Assembly (NCBI GenBank): GCA_963734365.1
Contig: CAVTGV010000007.1
Location: 248,001-312,000 of the forward strand
Source: JACVRW01 sp963734365
GTDB taxonomy: Bacteria; Actinomycetota; Thermoleophilia; Solirubrobacterales; Thermoleophilaceae
Direction of reading: 5' to 3'
Length of the DNA: 64,000 nucleotides
Shown: in pieces, positions 40,918 through 50,084 of the stretch
Layout: each line of letters starts with the position of its first letter
How positions within the stretch are numbered: position 1 is the stretch's first letter
Notes under the pieces: generated by a model
What the model saw: only the letters and a program-made list of their open reading frames with translations
What the model was told of the DNA's origin: nothing
Databases searched by the model: none
Translations under genes and position numbers: made by a program

Positions 40918-42020
40918 CCCGATTCGGGCCGCGCGCCGTTCTCGGAACGCAGCGCGAGGCCGTCCTCGGCACCGAAGTAGCGCAGGTCCGCCGGCACCAG
41001 CCCGAACTCGATCTGGTCACCGGGTAGGAGTGGAGCACGGCCATCCTGATGCACCACCAGGTGCGCCGCGCCGGCCTCGACTCCCACGAACGTCTCACGG
41101 CCGAGCGCCTCGACGTACTCCACCCGTCCACGCAAGGGTCCGAGCAGACCCGCACCCGCTTCCCAGACTCGTGCACCCTCCGGGCGCACGCCCACGGTCA
41201 CCTCGGCGGGCAGCTCGGGCCCGCTGGGCACGGACAGGTCCAGGCCGCCGCCGCGCAACCGGACGGCGCCCTCCTCACGGTTCGTGGCGGCGTCGAAGAA
41301 GCTCATCGCGGGACTGCCGATGAAGCCTCCGACGAAGCGGTTGGCCGGCCGCTCGTACAGCTCCTCCGGCGTGCCCACCTGCTCGAGCTCGCCATCGCTC
41401 ATCACGGCGATCCGGTCACCGAGCGTCATCGCCTCCACCTGGTCGTGGGTCACGTAGACGGTGGTGGTGCCCACCTCGCCCTGCAGGCGCTTGATCTCGC
41501 CGCGCGTCTGCATGCGCAGCTTGGCGTCCAGGTTGGAGAGAGGCTCGTCCATGAGGAACACCTGGGGGTCGCGCACGAGCGCCCGGCCGAGCGCCACGCG
41601 CTGAGCCTGCCCTCCAGAGAGCTGACCGGGCTTGCGCTGGAGCAGTGGGGCGATGTCGAGCATCTCGACCGCCGTGGTGACCCTGCGCTCGATCTCGGGC
41701 TTGCCCAGCTTGCGCCGGCGCAGGCCGAAGGCGAGGTTGTCGTATACCGACATCTGCGGGTAGAGGGCGTAGTCCTGGAACACCATCGCAACGTCGCGCT
41801 CACCCGGCGCGACCTTGTTGACCACCCGGTCGCCTATGCGGATCTCGCCCGCGCTCACCGCCTCGAGCCCAGCGAGCATCCGCAGGGCGGTCGTCTTGCC
41901 CGACCCGGAGGGGCCCACCAGCACCATGAACTCGCCGTCCTGCACCTCGAGCGAGACACCGGCCACGGCGGTGACGCCGCCGAAGCGCTTGACCACGTCC
42001 TTGAAGCTGACCGATGCCAT
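40914..42020 (-). CDS. ABC sugar importer ATP-binding protein (MsmK/UgpC type)
   Basis: 368 residues. Walker A GPSGSGKT, Q-loop VFQDYALYPQMSV, signature LSGGQAQRVALGRALVRDP, Walker B VFLMDEPLSNLD and the H-loop VTHDQVEAM are all intact. A C-terminal OB/TOBE regulatory domain (from about 235) marks the CUT1 carbohydrate-importer class. In this class one ATPase forms a homodimer below two permeases. It is fused into the operon by a 2-base gap from the permease before it and a 4-base overlap with the SIS gene after it. Confidence 0.94.
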   Translation of the reverse strand: MASVSFKDVVKRFGGVTAVAGVSLEVQDGEFMVLVGPSGSGKTTALRMLAGLEAVSAGEIRIGDRVVNKVAPGERDVAMVFQDYALYPQMSVYDNLAFGLRRRKLGKPEIERRVTTAVEMLDIAPLLQRKPGQLSGGQAQRVALGRALVRDPQVFLMDEPLSNLDAKLRMQTRGEIKRLQGEVGTTTVYVTHDQVEAMTLGDRIAVMSDGELEQVGTPEELYERPANRFVGGFIGSPAMSFFDAATNREEGAVRLRGGGLDLSVPSGPELPAEVTVGVRPEGARVWEAGAGLLGPLRGRVEYVEALGRETFVGVEAGAAHLVVHQDGRAPLLPGDQIEFGLVPADLRYFGAEDGLALRSENGARPESG

Positions 42021-42022
42021 GC

Positions 42023-42841
42023 CTATCCCTTCACCGCCCCGGCCACCATCCCGCGGATGAAGTGGCGCTGCAGGAACGCGTAGACGATCACGACCGGCAG
42101 CGCGACGATCACGGCCCCGGCTGACAGCAGCGTGAGATCCCTCGTGTTCCGGCCGACGAAGAAGCCGAGCCCGAGCGGCGCGGTGCGGAGGTCCTCTGTG
42201 TCGACCATCACGAGTGCGAGCAGGAACTCGTTCCAGGTCCACATGAACAGCAGGACCACCATGGTCAGGATCGCGGGCCGTGCGAGCGGCAGCAGCACGC
42301 GCCACAGCGTGAGCCAGCTCGAGGCGCCGTCGAGTCGCGCGGCCTCGACCACAGAGTGGGGGACCGTGCGGAAGAAGGCGCGCATCCAGAAGCTGCCGAA
42401 GGCGACCGAGGTGCCGATCTGGGGAAGGATCAGCGCCCAGTAGGTGTTGTACAGGCCGACGTCGATGAAGCCGTAGTAGAGAGGCACGATCAGCGCCTCG
42501 AAGGGGACCATCAGCCCGAGCAGGAGGAGGTAGAAGAGGACCTGCGCTCCGCGGAAGCGCATCAGCGCGAAGGCGTAGCCCGACATGATCGAGAGCAGGG
42601 TGGCCACGCTCACCACGGTCACCACCACGATCGCGCTCGAGCGCAGGTAGGGACCGAAGTGGCCGTCTTCCCACGCCCGCGTGAAGTTGCTGAAGTGAAA
42701 TCCGTCGAAGCTGCCGTAGGACTCGAGGCCACCCGGCTCCTGGAGCGCCGTGATCACGATGCCCACGATCGGGAGCACGGCCACGAGCGAGAACACGCCC
42801 AGGATCGTGAAGGCCATCGCCTGCTCGCGGCGATGCGTCAT
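42023..42841 (-). CDS. ABC sugar importer permease (MalG type)
   Basis: 272 residues, six transmembrane helices. The EAA-loop coupling motif is VVEAARLDGASSWLTLWRVLLPLARPAI, after SFWMRAFFRTVP. The N-terminus MTHRREQAMAFTILGVFSLVAVLPI is typical of the MalG/MsmG partner. The ATG at 42841 overlaps the previous permease stop (ATGA). Confidence 0.93.
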   Translation of the reverse strand: MTHRREQAMAFTILGVFSLVAVLPIVGIVITALQEPGGLESYGSFDGFHFSNFTRAWEDGHFGPYLRSSAIVVVTVVSVATLLSIMSGYAFALMRFRGAQVLFYLLLLGLMVPFEALIVPLYYGFIDVGLYNTYWALILPQIGTSVAFGSFWMRAFFRTVPHSVVEAARLDGASSWLTLWRVLLPLARPAILTMVVLLFMWTWNEFLLALVMVDTEDLRTAPLGLGFFVGRNTRDLTLLSAGAVIVALPVVIVYAFLQRHFIRGMVAGAVKG

Positions 42842-43827
42842 CGCGCCATCCCGCGATCGGCGACGCGGTTGATCACCAGGGCGAGCGCGAAGATCGTAGC
42901 CAGCAACACCATGCCCACCGCCGCGGCAGACCCGACCCTCGGGAATTCGAAGACGCGCTGATAGACCTGGAAGGCGGGGACCGTGGTGGCGCTGCCGGGG
43001 CCGCCCGCGGTGGTGATGTAGACGATGTCGAAGTTGCGCAGCGCAGCGATCGTCGTGAGGGTGAGCGCCACGGCGAGCTCGCCGCGCAGGCCGGGCAGCG
43101 TGACCGCGAAGAACTCGCTGAAGGGACCGGCGCCGTCCACGCGAGCCGCGTCGTAGAGGCTGGGCGGGATCTTCTGCACGCCCGCCATGAACAGGATCAT
43201 CGCCAGGCCGTACATCACCCAGGTGCCGATCAGCCCCACGGAGGGCAGGGCGACGTCGAAGCCTCCCAGCCAGTTCTGCTCGAGCGACTCGAGGCCGATC
43301 GCTCGCAGTCCCCGGTTGAGCGGACCGTTGGCGGGGTCGTAGATCATCTTCCACATCGCGGCCACCACCACCAGGGCGATGACCTGAGGGAGAAACAGGA
43401 TCGTCCGGAACAGCGCCAGGCCACGGACGCGGGTGCGAGCCACGATCCCGGCCAGCAGAAGCCCCAGGCAGATCGGCAGCACCGAATAGAAGATCAGCAG
43501 GATCGCGGCGTGGCCGAACGCGCTGCGGAGCTCGGGGTCGGAGACCACGTCGGCGTAGTTGTCCAAGCCGACCCACTGCGGGTCGGTGAGGCCGTCCCAC
43601 TCGAACAGCGACAGGTAGGCGGCGCGCCCGAGCGGGACGAGCACGAACGCCGCGAAGAACAGAAGCGCCGGCGCCGCGTAGAGGTAGCCGACCCTGCGCG
43701 GCTCCCCGGGCGGGCGCTCGCCGGCCGAGGACTCGGCACGGCCGGCGGGCGGCCCGGGAGTCTGCAACCGCCCCGGGGAGGAGGAGGCCGGGACGGTCGC
43801 AGGATCGGAGGTCAGGCTACGGCTCAC
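42838..43827 (-). CDS. ABC sugar importer permease (MalF type)
   Basis: 329 residues. A disordered Pro/Ser-rich N-terminus of about 45 residues precedes six transmembrane helices (GYLYAAPALLFFAAFVLVPLG...). The EAA loop reads IPPSLYDAARVDGAGPFSEFFAVTLPGLRGEL. It is the first permease in the operon, 6 bases after the binding-protein stop. Confidence 0.93.
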   Translation of the reverse strand: MSRSLTSDPATVPASSSPGRLQTPGPPAGRAESSAGERPPGEPRRVGYLYAAPALLFFAAFVLVPLGRAAYLSLFEWDGLTDPQWVGLDNYADVVSDPELRSAFGHAAILLIFYSVLPICLGLLLAGIVARTRVRGLALFRTILFLPQVIALVVVAAMWKMIYDPANGPLNRGLRAIGLESLEQNWLGGFDVALPSVGLIGTWVMYGLAMILFMAGVQKIPPSLYDAARVDGAGPFSEFFAVTLPGLRGELAVALTLTTIAALRNFDIVYITTAGGPGSATTVPAFQVYQRVFEFPRVGSAAAVGMVLLATIFALALVINRVADRGMAR

Positions 43828-43833
43828 GGACAG

Positions 43834-45177
43834 CTACAACCCCTCGACGAACTCCGTGTACTTGCCCTGGATGGAGTCCGTGAAGCCCTGAACGTCCTCT
43901 TGGCCGTCCAAGACTTCCTGGATGCCACCGCCGATGTCGTCGTACGCGGTGTCGTAGGCGTAGTCCAGGTAGGGGATCAGTCCGTCGCTCTCGTTCAGCC
44001 TGTCCCATTGCTCGAAGACGTCGGCCTCGACCCCGCTCTTCGGACGGTCCGCCGCGTCGACCGGCGGTGCCGGCAGGTTGGCGGTCTCGGTGAGCACCTT
44101 CGTCGCATTGTCGTTGGTGATGAAGTCGATGTACGCCGCGGCCACGTCCGGGTTCTCCGACTTCGAGGTGATCGTCCACGGCAGGTCCTCGCCGCCGAGC
44201 GCGATCGGCTCGTCGCTCTCGTTCTCGCCGGGCATGAGGAAGAACCCGACCTTGTCCTTCATCGCGTCCTTCAGCGTGGCGATGTTCCAGGTGCCCCCGA
44301 TGAAGAAGTAGCCCTCGCCCTTGCCGAAGCGCTGGACGGCCGCGTCGTACGCGGTGCCGTTGACCTTCGGCGTCAGATAGCCCTTGTCGTTCCAGTCCTT
44401 GAACTTGGCTCCCGCCGCCTGGAACTCGGGTGAGTCGAACGAGCCACCGGAGCGACCGAAGACGAAGTTGCGCACCTGATCCTTGCTTGCGGTGTGAGCG
44501 AGGATCGTCTCGTAGTCATGGATCCCGCCGTACTTGTCGTCGCCCTCGTTGCCGAGCTGGACCCCGATGTCGCCTTCGCTCTTGGCCTTCTGGAGCAGCG
44601 ACTCGAACTCCGCCATGGTCTTGGGCGGCTCGGGCACCTTGTCCTTGTTGTAGAAGACGCCGACGATCTCGCCCGCCTGCGAGATGCCGTAGAGGTTGCC
44701 GGTGCCGAACTTGCTGCCATCCTCGGAGAAGCTGTTGAAGGCCAGCAGCCCCGGCGAGTAGCGGTCCTTCCACCCGTAGGCGCCGGCGTACTCGTCGAGC
44801 GTGCGCAGGACCTTCGCCTTGGCCAGCGCGCCCATGATGCCGTAGCCCTGGTTGGCCTGGACGACGTCCGGCGGGTTGGGCCGGGCCACGGCCAGCCTGA
44901 CCGTCTTCTGGAGATCTTCGAACGACCGGTTCGTGCGCTTGATGGTCACGTTCGGATACTTCTTCATGAACTCGGCGTTGAGCTGCTTGAGCGCCGCGTC
45001 CTGCCCGCTGCGGACCTGCTGGTCCAGCACGGTGAGCGTGACATCGCCCTCCTTGGACACGTCTACCTTCTTGCCCGAGCCGGCGGCACCGTCATCGTCG
45101 TCCCCACCGCAGCCGGCGAGAAGCGCCATGCAGGCGAGCAGCGCGGCGAAGCAGCGCAGGAGCCTGGTGTTCGTCAT
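43834..45177 (-). CDS. Extracellular solute-binding lipoprotein of the sugar ABC importer
   Basis: 447 residues. The lipoprotein signal has lipobox L-L-A-G-C (Cys at about 23). The mature protein is a family 1 sugar-binding fold: VTLTVLDQQVRSGQDAAL, ARPNPPDVVQANQGYG, GISQAGEIVGVFYNKD, GKGEGYFFIGGTWNIATL and VAAAYIDFITNDNATKVL. The ATG at 45177 overlaps the kinase stop (ATGA). It fixes the importer's specificity, but the sugar cannot be read from the sequence. Confidence 0.93.
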   Translation of the reverse strand: MTNTRLLRCFAALLACMALLAGCGGDDDDGAAGSGKKVDVSKEGDVTLTVLDQQVRSGQDAALKQLNAEFMKKYPNVTIKRTNRSFEDLQKTVRLAVARPNPPDVVQANQGYGIMGALAKAKVLRTLDEYAGAYGWKDRYSPGLLAFNSFSEDGSKFGTGNLYGISQAGEIVGVFYNKDKVPEPPKTMAEFESLLQKAKSEGDIGVQLGNEGDDKYGGIHDYETILAHTASKDQVRNFVFGRSGGSFDSPEFQAAGAKFKDWNDKGYLTPKVNGTAYDAAVQRFGKGEGYFFIGGTWNIATLKDAMKDKVGFFLMPGENESDEPIALGGEDLPWTITSKSENPDVAAAYIDFITNDNATKVLTETANLPAPPVDAADRPKSGVEADVFEQWDRLNESDGLIPYLDYAYDTAYDDIGGGIQEVLDGQEDVQGFTDSIQGKYTEFVEGL

Positions 45178-46088
45178 CGTTCTCCGTCCTCCAGAGATAC
45201 CGGGAGCCGCCTAACCGGGAGGTTCAGGCCGAGCTCCGTGGCCGCCGCGACGAGCGCGGCGAGTTTTTCCGCCCCCGCCACAGCGGTGGGGACGCCTACA
45301 GAGCGAGCGGCGTACAGCACCGCCCAGTGAAGTCGAGAGAGCAGGGGTGCGCCGCCGAGGTCGGCCCAGACATACGCCGCGGCGAACAGGTCGCCGGCCC
45401 CGGTGGTGTCGACCGTGTCGACGGCTCGGCCGGCGGCGCGCACGAGCTCGCCGTCGGCAACCGCCAGCGCACCTTCGCGGCCCAGGGTCACGACCACGCA
45501 GGGCACGTGGGCCGCCAGCGCCCAGGCGGCTTCGGCGGCGTCGCGGGTGCCGGACAGCGCCAGCGCCTCGCGCTCGTTGGTGAGGAGGGCCCGCACCCTC
45601 GGCAGGTCGGCGGGAAGCGCCCCGCCCGCGCTTCGTGTATCAGAGTCGCCGGTGAGGGCGTAGACGCCGGCGTCGTCCGGCGCCAGTCCGATCTGCGACA
45701 GGCCCACGATCGCCGCCCGCGGCTCGGGCGCCGCGAGCTGCGCCGCTGTCGGCCCGTCCGTCGGGTCGTAGGTGACCAGCGCGCGGTCCCCGTCCGCGGG
45801 CAGCACCACGGTCGTGGGTGTGCGCTCCACTGCGCTCCCGACCCAGTCGATGCCCTCGGCCGCCAGCGCCGTACGGATGAGGTCGCCGGCGTAGTCGCTC
45901 CCCAGCGGCGCCGCGAGCGCGACGCTGAGGCCCAGCCGCGCGGCGCCGATCGCCGTGATGGCACCGCCACCCGGCGACAGCACGAGGTCCTCCGCGAAGC
46001 GCTCCTCGCCGGGCGCGGGCACGGCCTCGAGGCCAGGGAAGGTGAGATCGAGGAAGGCGGAGGTCCCGCACACCAGGTCCACGCCCAT
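45174..46088 (-). CDS. PfkB-family carbohydrate kinase
   Basis: 304 residues. The N-terminal motif is DLVLSPGGGAITAIGAARLGLSVALAAPLGSDYAG, and the C-terminal catalytic motif DTVDTTGAGDLFAAAYVWA contains the base aspartate. PfkB kinases phosphorylate fructose, ribose, tagatose-phosphate or aminosugars. In this operon it could phosphorylate either the free imported sugar or the product released by the GH4 enzyme. The ATG shares one base with the GH4 stop (TGATG). Confidence 0.9.
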   Translation of the reverse strand: MGVDLVCGTSAFLDLTFPGLEAVPAPGEERFAEDLVLSPGGGAITAIGAARLGLSVALAAPLGSDYAGDLIRTALAAEGIDWVGSAVERTPTTVVLPADGDRALVTYDPTDGPTAAQLAAPEPRAAIVGLSQIGLAPDDAGVYALTGDSDTRSAGGALPADLPRVRALLTNEREALALSGTRDAAEAAWALAAHVPCVVVTLGREGALAVADGELVRAAGRAVDTVDTTGAGDLFAAAYVWADLGGAPLLSRLHWAVLYAARSVGVPTAVAGAEKLAALVAAATELGLNLPVRRLPVSLEDGER

Positions 46089-47428
46089 CAGCTGAACTCT
46101 TCCTGAAGCTCGGGAAGGCGGGCGCGGTAGCCGTCGAAGATCGCGCGGGCGGTACGCACGGACGGCACCAGTGGATGGAGCGCGAGCGCCGCGATGGCCT
46201 GCTCTCTCGAGCGCGTGATCGCCGCCTCGATGGTGCGGTGCTCGATGTCCTTCATGGTCTCGATCAGGGCCTGCGCGTGAGGAGGCACGCTCCCCATCGC
46301 CGCGGGCACTGGGCCCGCCATGCCCACGGTGTTCGGCACCTCGACCACGGCACGCTCGTCCAGGAAGGCGAGGCTCGAGCGGTTGGCCGTGTTCAGGATC
46401 AGCGTGGCCCGCGTGTTCAGCGAGATGGCCTCCAGCAAGCCGATCGCCTCGGCCTCGTAGCCCGCGTTCCCGGTCGCCTCGTGGTCGGCCTGGTCGCCCG
46501 CGGCCAGCCGCGCCTCGGCCATGTAGGTGCGCTCGCGGTCGTGGCGGGTGGAGCGCCACTGGGCCAGGGCCTGCGTGGGCGACGGTCCGTTGTGCTCGTA
46601 GAACTCCCGTTGCTGCGCCAGCAGGTAGGCGCCACGCGGGGTCTCGCTGTGGCGGACCGCGTCGACGGTCTCAGCCGCGTAGTAGAAGTAGTAGAGGTAC
46701 TCGTTCGGGACCATGCCAAGCGCGCGCAGCCACTCGCCGCCGAACAGCCGTCCCTCCTCGAAGCCGTCCAGCCGCCGATCGTCCGCCAGCAGGTCGGGAA
46801 GCAGGTCGCGGTCGCCGTCGCGCACGCCCTTCAGCCAGCCGAGGTGGTTGAGCCCGAAGTAGTCGAACCACAGCTCGTCGGCCTCGCGTCCGAGGGCCGC
46901 CGCGACGCGCCGGCACAGGCCCGACGGGGAGTCGCAGATCCCGATCGCACGATCGCCGAGCACCCGCTGCACCGCCTCGGTGACCATCCCTGCAGGGTTC
47001 GTGAAGTTGATGAACCAGGCGTTCGGAGCGTGCTCGGCCACCGTCTCGGCGATCTCGAGCATCGCGGGGATCGTGCGCAGGGCGAAGCAGATGCCGCCGG
47101 GCCCGGTGGTCTCCTGACCGAGTACCCCCTGGCTGAGGGGGACGCTCTCGTCGACCACGCGGCCTTCGAGCAGTCCCACGCGGATCGCGCAGAGCACGAA
47201 GTCGGCGTCCGTGACCGCCTCTTGCAGATCGGTGGTGCTGCGGAAGGGAAGCCGGTGTGGGCTCTCCTCCGCCAGGCCCTGGAGCACGTTCTCGATCCGG
47301 GCCAGCCGCTCGGCGTCCAAGTCGTGCAGCAGCAGTTCGTCCAAGTCCAGACGTTCGGTCACCTCGAGCAGGGCCGCGTAGACGAGCGGCACGCGGAAGC
47401 CCCCTCCGCCGACGATGGTGAGCTTCAT
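46088..47428 (-). CDS. Glycoside hydrolase family 4, 6-phospho-glycosidase-like
   Basis: 446 residues. The NAD-binding N-terminus is MKLTIVGGGGFRVPLVYAAL. FINFTNPAGMVTEA, the metal-site cysteine in IGICDSPSGLC and the histidine in FGLNHLGWLKG are GH4 hallmarks (NAD and Mn-dependent redox hydrolysis). It is nearest in feel to 6-phospho-beta-glucosidases. The importer is an ABC system, which does not phosphorylate its sugar, so the substrate may be made by the PfkB kinase or be unphosphorylated. Overlaps the DeoR gene stop by 4 bases. Confidence 0.92.
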   Translation of the reverse strand: MKLTIVGGGGFRVPLVYAALLEVTERLDLDELLLHDLDAERLARIENVLQGLAEESPHRLPFRSTTDLQEAVTDADFVLCAIRVGLLEGRVVDESVPLSQGVLGQETTGPGGICFALRTIPAMLEIAETVAEHAPNAWFINFTNPAGMVTEAVQRVLGDRAIGICDSPSGLCRRVAAALGREADELWFDYFGLNHLGWLKGVRDGDRDLLPDLLADDRRLDGFEEGRLFGGEWLRALGMVPNEYLYYFYYAAETVDAVRHSETPRGAYLLAQQREFYEHNGPSPTQALAQWRSTRHDRERTYMAEARLAAGDQADHEATGNAGYEAEAIGLLEAISLNTRATLILNTANRSSLAFLDERAVVEVPNTVGMAGPVPAAMGSVPPHAQALIETMKDIEHRTIEAAITRSREQAIAALALHPLVPSVRTARAIFDGYRARLPELQEEFS

Positions 47429-48171
47429 GCGATCGTCACCTCGATGCCCGCCTCCTCGACTGCGATCTGCGTGGTGGCCGGGATGCCCGTCTCGGTCACG
47501 ATCTGATCGATGTCCGCTGCGCCGCAGACTCGCACGACGCCGCCCATCGAGAACTTCTGCCGGTCGGCCAGCAGCACCACCCGATCCGCCGCGGCCATCA
47601 TCGCGCGCTTGATCGGAACCTCGACCATCGTCGTGTCCCACACCGAGACCTCTGCGTCGACGCCGCTCGTGCCTATGAAGGCCACGTTGGCGCTCAGCTG
47701 ACGCAGCGAGTCCTCGGCGATCACGCCGACGAGCGAGCGGTAGTCGCGCCGCACCGTCCCGCCGGGAAGGATCAGCGTGATCTCAGGCTCGGGCAGCAGC
47801 TCCTCGTAGGCGGCGAGATTGGTGGTGATGACGGTCAGCGAACGGCCCCTGAGGTGCCGGGCCACCTGCACCGCGGTCGTGCCGACGTCGAGCACTACGG
47901 TCTGGCCGTCCTGCACGAGGCCGGCCGCGGCGGCGCCGATCCGCTCCTTTGCCTCGGACCGCTCGACCGCGATCTCAGCGAAGGGGCGATCTTCCTCGGC
48001 GCTCACGGCGCCACCGTGAACGCGCTCGAGCTTGCCCTCGCGGGCGAGCACGCGCAGATCGCGGCGAACGGTCATGGGCGACACGTCGAAGGCGGCAGCG
48101 AGGTCGGGCACGCGCGCGGTGCCCGAACGCACCGCGCGCAAAATGCCCTCCCGTCGCTGAACCGCTAGCAC
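47425..48171 (-). CDS. DeoR-family transcriptional regulator, first gene of the sugar operon
   Basis: 248 residues. The winged helix reads RREGILRAVRSGTARVPDLAAAFDVSPMTVRRDLRVLAREGKLERVHGGAV. The sugar-phosphate sensor domain follows with VVLDVGTTAVQVARHL, VITTNLAAYEEL and LPGGTVRRDYRSLVG. DeoR proteins repress sugar operons and release when a phosphorylated sugar binds, so it most likely controls its own operon. Start GTG at 48171. Candidate direct-repeat operators lie at 48223-48249. Confidence 0.92.
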   Translation of the reverse strand: MLAVQRREGILRAVRSGTARVPDLAAAFDVSPMTVRRDLRVLAREGKLERVHGGAVSAEEDRPFAEIAVERSEAKERIGAAAAGLVQDGQTVVLDVGTTAVQVARHLRGRSLTVITTNLAAYEELLPEPEITLILPGGTVRRDYRSLVGVIAEDSLRQLSANVAFIGTSGVDAEVSVWDTTMVEVPIKRAMMAAADRVVLLADRQKFSMGGVVRVCGAADIDQIVTETGIPATTQIAVEEAGIEVTIA

Positions 48172-48222
48172 GGCACCCCCGTTTGCATCGTCAGGACTTC
48201 TAGCACATTTCTGCGCGTTTGT

Positions 48223-48249
48223 GTTCGATCTCGTGCGAGGTAGTTCGAT
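48223..48249. promoter_or_regulatory. Direct repeats, candidate DeoR operator
   Basis: GTTCGAT occurs at 48223-48229 and again at 48243-48249, 20 bases (two helical turns) apart, about 52 bases before the DeoR start. DeoR-type repressors commonly bind direct repeats. Confidence 0.4.
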
Positions 48250-48252
48250 TTT

Positions 48253-48288
48253 GGGGGGGTGCCAGATTGGGGGGGCGTGGACCGGGGG
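48253..48288 (+). promoter_or_regulatory. Three G-runs in the divergent promoter region
   Basis: G7 at 48253-48259, G7 at 48269-48275 and G5 at 48284-48288, with the partial direct repeat TTGGGGGGG around the first two. Possible quadruplex-forming or slippage-prone tract between the sugar operon and the decarboxylase gene. Confidence 0.4.
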
Positions 48289-48366
48289 CGATCGGTCTGC
48301 GCGGTATACCGATCTGAGTTCCGCGTTGGACAGCGACGCGACCAGTGCGGAAGCTCTCGCGTTCTA

Positions 48367-49929
48367 GTGACGCGCGGAGGAGAGCTGTCGGTAGGGAGTG
48401 GGGCGTGGTCTGAAACCGCGGCGAACGCCCTGGAGCCGAGCCCCGACGCGGCGGCGCAGATCGGTAACGAGATATCGAATTTCGTCACCGGCTTTCTTGC
48501 CTCCCGCGACGATGCCCCCGTTACGTCTCCGGCTCGCGGCGAAGCGGACGGGCCCGTGGGCGCCGCCTTCCCCCCCGAAAGCGGCAGCGGGTTCGCGGAT
48601 GCGCTCGCGACCTTTCGCAACGCTGCCGGTGTGGGCCTCGACGTGACCGCGCCGGGGTTCATGGCCTTCGTGCCCGGCGGGAGTCAGTACCTCTCCGCCG
48701 TGGCCACCCTGCTGGCCAGCCTGGTCAATCCCTTCGTCGGGCAGCCCTCCGCGGCGCCGGACATGGTCCGGATCGAGAACGCCGTCCTGCGCTGGATGTG
48801 CGACGAGTTCGGGCTGCCCGAGCAAACGTCGATGGGCGTGTTCACCTCCGGGGGCTCGCTGTCGGCGCTGACCATGCTGATCGCGGTTCGCGAAACCCGC
48901 CTCGACGGCGATCCGTCCACAGCTTGTCTCTACGCGTCCTGCGACACCCACGGATCGTTTGCCAAGGCTGCCCGGGCCGCCGGGTTCTCACCCGACCTGG
49001 TGCGACTGTTGCCGGGGACCCCCGAGCGCCGCCTCGACACCGAGGCCTTGGCCGAACAGGTGGCGGCCGACAGACGGGCGGGTCTCAACCCCCTGCTCGT
49101 CGCCGCCAACGCCGGGACCACCAGTACGGGAGCAGTGGATCCCCTACCGGCGATCGCCCGGCTGGCGCGCAGCGAGGGATTGTGGATGCACGTGGACGGC
49201 TGCTACGGCGGCATGTTCCATCTGACCGCTCGCGGACGGCGCATCCTCCGCGGCATCAGCGCGGCCGACTCGATCGCCATCGATCCGCACAAGGGCCTGT
49301 TCGCCCCCTTCGGCTGCGGCGCTCTCCTCGTGCGCGACGGGTCGGCCCTGCGAGCGGCGTTCGGCTCGCAGCTCGACGATCCATATCTGCAGGACCACCC
49401 ACCCGCCCCGGAGGGCCTGCCCGATTTCTCCGAGCACTCGCTTGAGTTGAGCCGGCCCTTCCGCGGGCTCGCGGTCTGGCTGCCGCTGCAGGCGCACGGG
49501 GTGGGTGCTTTCCGGGCCGCGCTCGACGAGAAGCTCGACCTGGCCGCGTCACTTGAGCAGGGCCTGAAGTCGATCCCGGGGATCGAGGCGGCGTGCCCAG
49601 TCGATCTGTCCGTGGTCACGTTCCGGCCGAGCCTGGCAGGGGGACTGACTGCCGAGCAGGCCGACGATCTGGGCCGCCGGCTGCTGGAGCGCGTGAACGC
49701 GAGCGGGCGGGTCTACCTCTCGCACACGGTGATCGAGGGCCGTTACGCGCTTCGCGCGTGCGTGCTCAATCACCGGACCCACAGGCGGCAGATCGACGAG
49801 GCACTGCGCGTGATCGCAGAGCACGCGGCCGCCCTCGGGCTGGGGTCCGCCACGGCCGCGGGCCGGCGCTTCACCCGCGCGCCGGTGGACGGCGGCCGCC
49901 AGCAGCGGCCGGTCTGCCCGACTCCCTGA
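48367..49929 (+). CDS. Group II pyridoxal-phosphate-dependent decarboxylase
   Basis: 520 residues from the GTG at 48367. It belongs to the aromatic-amino-acid/glutamate decarboxylase group. GVFTSGGSLSALTMLIAVRE, CDTHGSFAKAARAAG, WMHVDGCYGGMF (PLP-ring aspartate) and the Schiff-base lysine in SIAIDPHKGLFAPFGCGALLVRD are clear. The substrate could be an aromatic amino acid, glutamate, aspartate or a related amine precursor. The start is approximate: upstream codons are not family-like and an AGGAG lies just inside. Divergent from the DeoR operon; followed by 155 bases with no gene. Confidence 0.87.
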   Translation: MTRGGELSVGSGAWSETAANALEPSPDAAAQIGNEISNFVTGFLASRDDAPVTSPARGEADGPVGAAFPPESGSGFADALATFRNAAGVGLDVTAPGFMAFVPGGSQYLSAVATLLASLVNPFVGQPSAAPDMVRIENAVLRWMCDEFGLPEQTSMGVFTSGGSLSALTMLIAVRETRLDGDPSTACLYASCDTHGSFAKAARAAGFSPDLVRLLPGTPERRLDTEALAEQVAADRRAGLNPLLVAANAGTTSTGAVDPLPAIARLARSEGLWMHVDGCYGGMFHLTARGRRILRGISAADSIAIDPHKGLFAPFGCGALLVRDGSALRAAFGSQLDDPYLQDHPPAPEGLPDFSEHSLELSRPFRGLAVWLPLQAHGVGAFRAALDEKLDLAASLEQGLKSIPGIEAACPVDLSVVTFRPSLAGGLTAEQADDLGRRLLERVNASGRVYLSHTVIEGRYALRACVLNHRTHRRQIDEALRVIAEHAAALGLGSATAAGRRFTRAPVDGGRQQRPVCPTP

Positions 49930-50084
49930 GCGATTTTCCTCGCGTGGTCGAATTTGCGGCCGATGTACGCGCAGAATGCCGTGGTAGAGCGCTCCACGGC
50001 TGATTCACAACGCGCTGAAGAACGCTCCGAAGGACGCCCTCTATTACGCGTACGCGCGGGGTGACGGGCGGTTGACGGCCTGGC

